A stretch of 7,842 nt of DNA from an uncultured Porphyromonadaceae bacterium (GTDB lineage: Bacteria; Bacteroidota; Bacteroidia; Bacteroidales; Muribaculaceae). The stretch covers positions 1-7,842 of the forward strand of contig CALDIF010000003.1 of the NCBI GenBank assembly GCA_937901905.1, in the 5' to 3' direction. Positions 5,155 to 7,842 of the stretch are shown one piece after another. Under the pieces are notes generated by a model, which was not told where the DNA came from, did not search any database, and saw only the letters and a program-made list of their open reading frames with translations. A program made the position numbers and the translations under genes. Position 1 is the first letter of the stretch. Every line of letters starts with the position of its first letter.

Positions 5155-6288
5155 TCACTCACACTTTTGAGCACCGTCGCTAATCACCACATCAATCACC
5201 ACCGGTTCGTGACCGTATTTCTCGTTGAAGCGTTGTTTGGCCTCGGCGATGAAAGCGTCGTACAATTCCTCTTTGACAAGGTTAATCGTACAACCGCCGA
5301 AACCGCCACCCATGATGCGACTGCCTGTAACACCGGTTTCGCGGGCTATATCGTTGAGGAAGTCCAACTCCTCACAACTCACCTCATAGTCGGCACTCAA
5401 GCCATGATGTGTCTCATACATGCGTGCGCCCACTGTTTCCATGTCACCGCGGTTGAGCGCGTCGCACACGTCAAGCACACGCTGCTTCTCGCCGATGACA
5501 TAGCGTGCGCGCTTGTAATCCTCGTCACTGACACGATCACGCGCTGCATCAAGCATTTCCATCGTGGCATCGCGCAACGTTTCCACACCCAATGTAGCCG
5601 CCACGCGCTCACACGACTCGCGACGCTTGTTATAGGGAGAGTCCACCAACTCATGTTTCACCTTCGAGTCGAGCAATACGAGACGATAACCGTCAGCCTT
5701 GAACGGGAAGTATTCGTACTCTAACGAACGGCAGTCAAGACGAATAAGGCAATCCTTCTTGCCGAACACGCTCGCGAATTGATCCATTATACCGCAGTTC
5801 ACACCGCAGTAGTTATGCTCGGTACTCTGTCCTATCTTGGCAAGTTCGAATTTCTCAATCTTGTTGTCGTTGAACATGTCGTTCATGGCGTAGGCGAAGC
5901 ACGACTCGAGCGCAGCACTTGACGACAGGCCCGCACCGAGAGGGACATTGCCGGCGAACACCGCATCAAACCCCTTGACTGTGCCGCCACGCTTGATGAC
6001 TTCGCGACACACACCGAACACGTAGCGTGCCCACTGCTCCTCGGGGGCGTCCTCCTCGCGCAAGCCGAATTCGACATAGGCGTCCATGTCGGCACTGTAG
6101 AGGCGCACACGATCGGTGCCGTTGACATTGATTGCCGCTACAATGTAACGGTCAATCGCACCCGGGAAGACAAAACCGCCGTTGTAGTCGGTGTGTTCGC
6201 CTATCAAATTGATACGTCCGGCAGAGGCATAAAGCACGCCATCGGTGCCGAAACGCTCTTTAAACAATTTCTTGATTTTCTCTTTCAT
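5155..6288 (-). CDS. galK: Galactokinase
   Basis: Galactokinase phosphorylates alpha-D-galactose with ATP to galactose 1-phosphate, the entry step of the Leloir pathway, in the cytoplasm. The 377-residue protein is a full-length GHMP kinase. The galactokinase signature GRINLIGEHTDYNGG (24-38) includes Arg25, Glu31, His32 and Asp34. The ATP-binding motif PLGAGLSSSAALE is at 116-128. GIMDQF (166-171) carries the catalytic Asp169, and the C-terminal GHMP motif is MGGGFGGC (326-333). It is the first gene of the cluster, followed directly by galM. A consensus promoter lies 40-70 bp upstream of its start. The leader between that promoter and the ATG is AT-rich and has no Shine-Dalgarno sequence. 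Confidence 0.97.
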   Translation of the reverse strand: MKEKIKKLFKERFGTDGVLYASAGRINLIGEHTDYNGGFVFPGAIDRYIVAAINVNGTDRVRLYSADMDAYVEFGLREEDAPEEQWARYVFGVCREVIKRGGTVKGFDAVFAGNVPLGAGLSSSAALESCFAYAMNDMFNDNKIEKFELAKIGQSTEHNYCGVNCGIMDQFASVFGKKDCLIRLDCRSLEYEYFPFKADGYRLVLLDSKVKHELVDSPYNKRRESCERVAATLGVETLRDATMEMLDAARDRVSDEDYKRARYVIGEKQRVLDVCDALNRGDMETVGARMYETHHGLSADYEVSCEELDFLNDIARETGVTGSRIMGGGFGGCTINLVKEELYDAFIAEAKQRFNEKYGHEPVVIDVVISDGAQKCE

Positions 6289-6327
6289 CGGTTATAGTTT
6301 TTAATTGTTAATGGTTTATTCAGCGCA

Positions 6328-6358
6328 CAAAGGTAAGAAATATTCTCAAATAATCAAA
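6328..6358 (-). promoter_or_regulatory. Promoter of the galK cluster (Bacteroidetes type)
   Basis: On the - strand TTTG (6358-6355) is followed after 19 nt by TACCTTTG (6335-6328), an excellent match to the Bacteroidetes consensus. It sits in the 89-bp gap between rsgA and galK, so the galactose genes can be transcribed separately from rsgA. No operator could be identified. Confidence 0.75.
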
Positions 6359-6377
6359 GTCGCACACCCTAAAACGG

Positions 6378-7325
6378 CTAAAACGGCTTGCGGTATTTGT
6401 CGGTGCCGTCGGTATCGTTGAGTATACTCAAATAACTCGTGTAACGACTCTCGCTAATGTAACTGTGCTTCACCGCGTCAAGAACGGCACAACCGGGCTC
6501 GTGTGTGTGGGTGCAGTTACCGTAGCGGCAATGCTTGCCTTGCTCGAAAATCTCGGGAAAGTAATGTGACACTTGTTCACGCTCGAAGTCTATCGTACCG
6601 AAACCTTTTACGCCCGGTGTGTCTATCACGTGTCCCCCACCGGGCAGGTCAAGCATTTCGCTGAATGTCGTGGTGTGCATTCCCGTGTTGTGGGCAACAC
6701 TCACTTCGCCCACACGCAATGATGCGCCGGGTATGAGGGCGTTAATGAGTGAACTCTTGCCGACACCAGAGTTACCGCTCAACAATGTTGTTTTCCCTTC
6801 AAGCAGTTGCCGCAACTCGGCAATGCCCTCACCGGTGACTGTACTGGTAATCATCACCTGATAGCCTATGGTGCGATATAGCAATGCCACCGCGTTCAGT
6901 AGTGCTTCGCCGTCATTGTCACCATGCAACAAGTCCGCTTTATTAATAGCGAGCACTGCCGGCACGGTGTAAGCCTCGCAGGTGGCAAGAAAACGATCGA
7001 TAAACGTTGTGCTTGTTTCGGGTTGTATCAATGTCACGACTAACAAGGCGCGGTCAAGATTGGCTCCGATGATTTGAAATTCGCGTGAGAGATTGCTCGC
7101 ACGCCTTATAATATAGTTGCGACGCGGGTCCACAGCGGCTATCATCGCCGTGCCGTCGTCCTTGGAGATAAAAGTCACCACATCACCCACAGCAACAGGA
7201 TTGGTGCAACGCAAGCCCATCAGTCGCATCGCGCCTTTCACGCGACAGTTGACCTCGGCACCGTCATCGGTTCGCACCACATGCCAACTGCCCGTGCTGC
7301 GTATTACTACACCTTTCTTCGTCAT
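6378..7325 (-). CDS. rsgA: Small ribosomal subunit biogenesis GTPase RsgA (YjeQ)
   Basis: RsgA is a circularly permuted GTPase that binds the small ribosomal subunit late in assembly and hydrolyses GTP to release maturation factors. The 315-residue protein shows the family's domain order. An N-terminal OB-fold RNA-binding domain covers about 1-75. The GTPase domain has its motifs in permuted order: G4 NKAD (128-131), G1 GNSGVGKSS (184-192), G2 region NTGMHTTT (213-220) and G3 DTPG (235-238). A C-terminal zinc site follows, Cys266, Cys271, His273 and Cys279 in CRYGNCTHTHEPGC. All key residues are present. The ATG at 7325 gives the standard MTKKGVVIRSTG start. A consensus promoter lies 29-60 bp upstream. 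It is unrelated in function to the galactose genes downstream. Confidence 0.97.
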   Translation of the reverse strand: MTKKGVVIRSTGSWHVVRTDDGAEVNCRVKGAMRLMGLRCTNPVAVGDVVTFISKDDGTAMIAAVDPRRNYIIRRASNLSREFQIIGANLDRALLVVTLIQPETSTTFIDRFLATCEAYTVPAVLAINKADLLHGDNDGEALLNAVALLYRTIGYQVMITSTVTGEGIAELRQLLEGKTTLLSGNSGVGKSSLINALIPGASLRVGEVSVAHNTGMHTTTFSEMLDLPGGGHVIDTPGVKGFGTIDFEREQVSHYFPEIFEQGKHCRYGNCTHTHEPGCAVLDAVKHSYISESRYTSYLSILNDTDGTDKYRKPF

Positions 7326-7353
7326 TAATCTTGCTCCGTTCTCTACACTATTG

Positions 7354-7385
7354 CAAAGGTAGTAAAATTAGTGCATTGCCGCAAA
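7354..7385 (-). promoter_or_regulatory. Promoter of rsgA (Bacteroidetes type)
   Basis: On the - strand TTTG (7385-7382), a 20-nt spacer and TACCTTTG (7361-7354). The -7 box is identical to that of galK. It lies back to back with the promoter at 7400-7430 on the other strand, with 14 bp between the two -33 elements. Confidence 0.7.
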
Positions 7386-7399
7386 GGGCGCAAAAAAAA

Positions 7400-7430
7400 T
7401 TTGGCACTTGGGGGATTTTTTGTAATTTTG
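7400..7430 (+). promoter_or_regulatory. Promoter of the 5'-nucleotidase-type gene (Bacteroidetes type)
   Basis: TTTG (7400-7403), a 19-nt spacer and TAATTTTG (7423-7430). The start codon is 77 bp further on, so the mRNA should have a leader of roughly 70 nt. No riboswitch-like structure was recognised in it. Confidence 0.7.
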
Positions 7431-7507
7431 TGTGTTGCATCAGGTATGCACAAGTATCAATGGTGACTTTTAACCGTAAATCAACCATAAACTATCTTAA
7501 AATTATT

Positions 7508-7842
7508 ATGAAACTATTGAAGTACCTTACATCGGTTGCAGCATTGGCAACCATGACAAGCGCATTTGCAACCATTCCGCCGGCACCGCCCGAAGTTGCG
7601 ATTGTTGCAGTCAATGACTCACACAGTCAAATTGATCCCGCCAGTGACAACACCGGTGGTGTGATGCGCCGTCGTGCCATCTATGACTATGTGCGCAGTA
7701 AACATCCCAATACTCTCGTTGTTCACTGCGGTGATGCCGTTCAAGGTACCGTGTTTTTCTCGCTCTATGGCGGCGAGGTGGAATATGCCTTGATGGACAG
7801 CCTCGGCTACGACATGATAGTGCTCGGCAACCACGAGTTCGA
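7508..7842 (+). CDS. Exported 5'-nucleotidase/cyclic phosphodiesterase-type metallophosphatase, N-terminal part
   Basis: The frame is open from the ATG at 7508 to the end of the window, 111 residues plus two bases, and is cut by the window edge. Residues 1-21 form a Sec signal peptide (MKLLKYLTSVAALATMTSAFA), so the enzyme is exported, probably to the periplasm. The mature part begins a calcineurin-like metallophosphatase domain: Asp37 and His39 in AIVAVNDSH (the DxH motif), Asp76 in VVHCGDAVQG (the GD motif), and Asn108-His109-Glu110 in VLGNHEF (the GNHE motif). This spacing is that of the UshA/5'-nucleotidase family (PF00149), which dephosphorylates extracellular nucleotides. The usual second domain (5'-nucleotidase C-terminal) would lie beyond the window; some family members are sulfur-oxidation or bifunctional cyclic phosphodiesterase enzymes, so the exact substrate is open. 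Confidence 0.9.
   Translation, partial: MKLLKYLTSVAALATMTSAFATIPPAPPEVAIVAVNDSHSQIDPASDNTGGVMRRRAIYDYVRSKHPNTLVVHCGDAVQGTVFFSLYGGEVEYALMDSLGYDMIVLGNHEF

Noticed and set aside
5092..5724. Long + strand open frame of 210 codons antisense to the galM-galK junction
   Set aside because: It lies wholly opposite two well-supported genes, resembles no family, and is explained by codon bias of the sense strand.

Overview
The window looks like chromosomal DNA of a Bacteroidetes bacterium, probably order Bacteroidales (a gut Muribaculaceae/Bacteroides-type genome). Three lines support this. Four promoters have the form TTTG or TTG, 19-20 nt, TAnnTTTG, which is the Bacteroidetes primary sigma consensus. 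Shine-Dalgarno sequences are absent before the starts. Every recognisable protein is of a type common in this group. Base composition is balanced, and most genes are ordinary core metabolism.

Region by region: (1) 2-592, the C-terminal part of chorismate synthase (aroC), + strand, cut by the window start. (2) About 600-1481, a REP-associated tyrosine transposase (IS200-like Y1/HUH, 909-1352), flanked by mirrored arrays of short DNA hairpins; this is the most unusual part of the window. (3) 1528-2935, an unrecognised lipoprotein followed 19 bp later by an acyl-ACP thioesterase, both +. (4) 2933-3100, a convergent junction with a 36-bp perfect palindrome and a second structure whose 5' arm can pair with either of two 3' arms. 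(5) 6288-3101, a three-gene galactose cluster on the - strand: galK, galM and a sugar-phosphate nucleotidyltransferase, with a good promoter in front of galK. (6) 7325-6378, the ribosome-assembly GTPase rsgA, - strand, with its own promoter. (7) 7508-7842, the start of an exported 5'-nucleotidase-type metallophosphatase, +, transcribed divergently from rsgA.

How the genes work together: GalM converts beta- to alpha-D-galactose and GalK phosphorylates the alpha anomer. No galT is present in the window. The nucleotidyltransferase that ends the cluster is the obvious candidate to activate the sugar phosphate, but its substrate cannot be read from sequence. The lipoprotein and thioesterase are probably co-transcribed. 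AroC, RsgA and the phosphatase are independent housekeeping units.

The finding most worth following up is the transposase locus. I count nine mini-hairpins around the gene, all with a 3-nt GNA loop. On the upstream side the GNA loop is on the + strand; on the downstream side it is on the - strand. The two flanks correspond hairpin by hairpin as an inverted repeat, and where stem sequences differ the base pairing is kept by compensatory changes.
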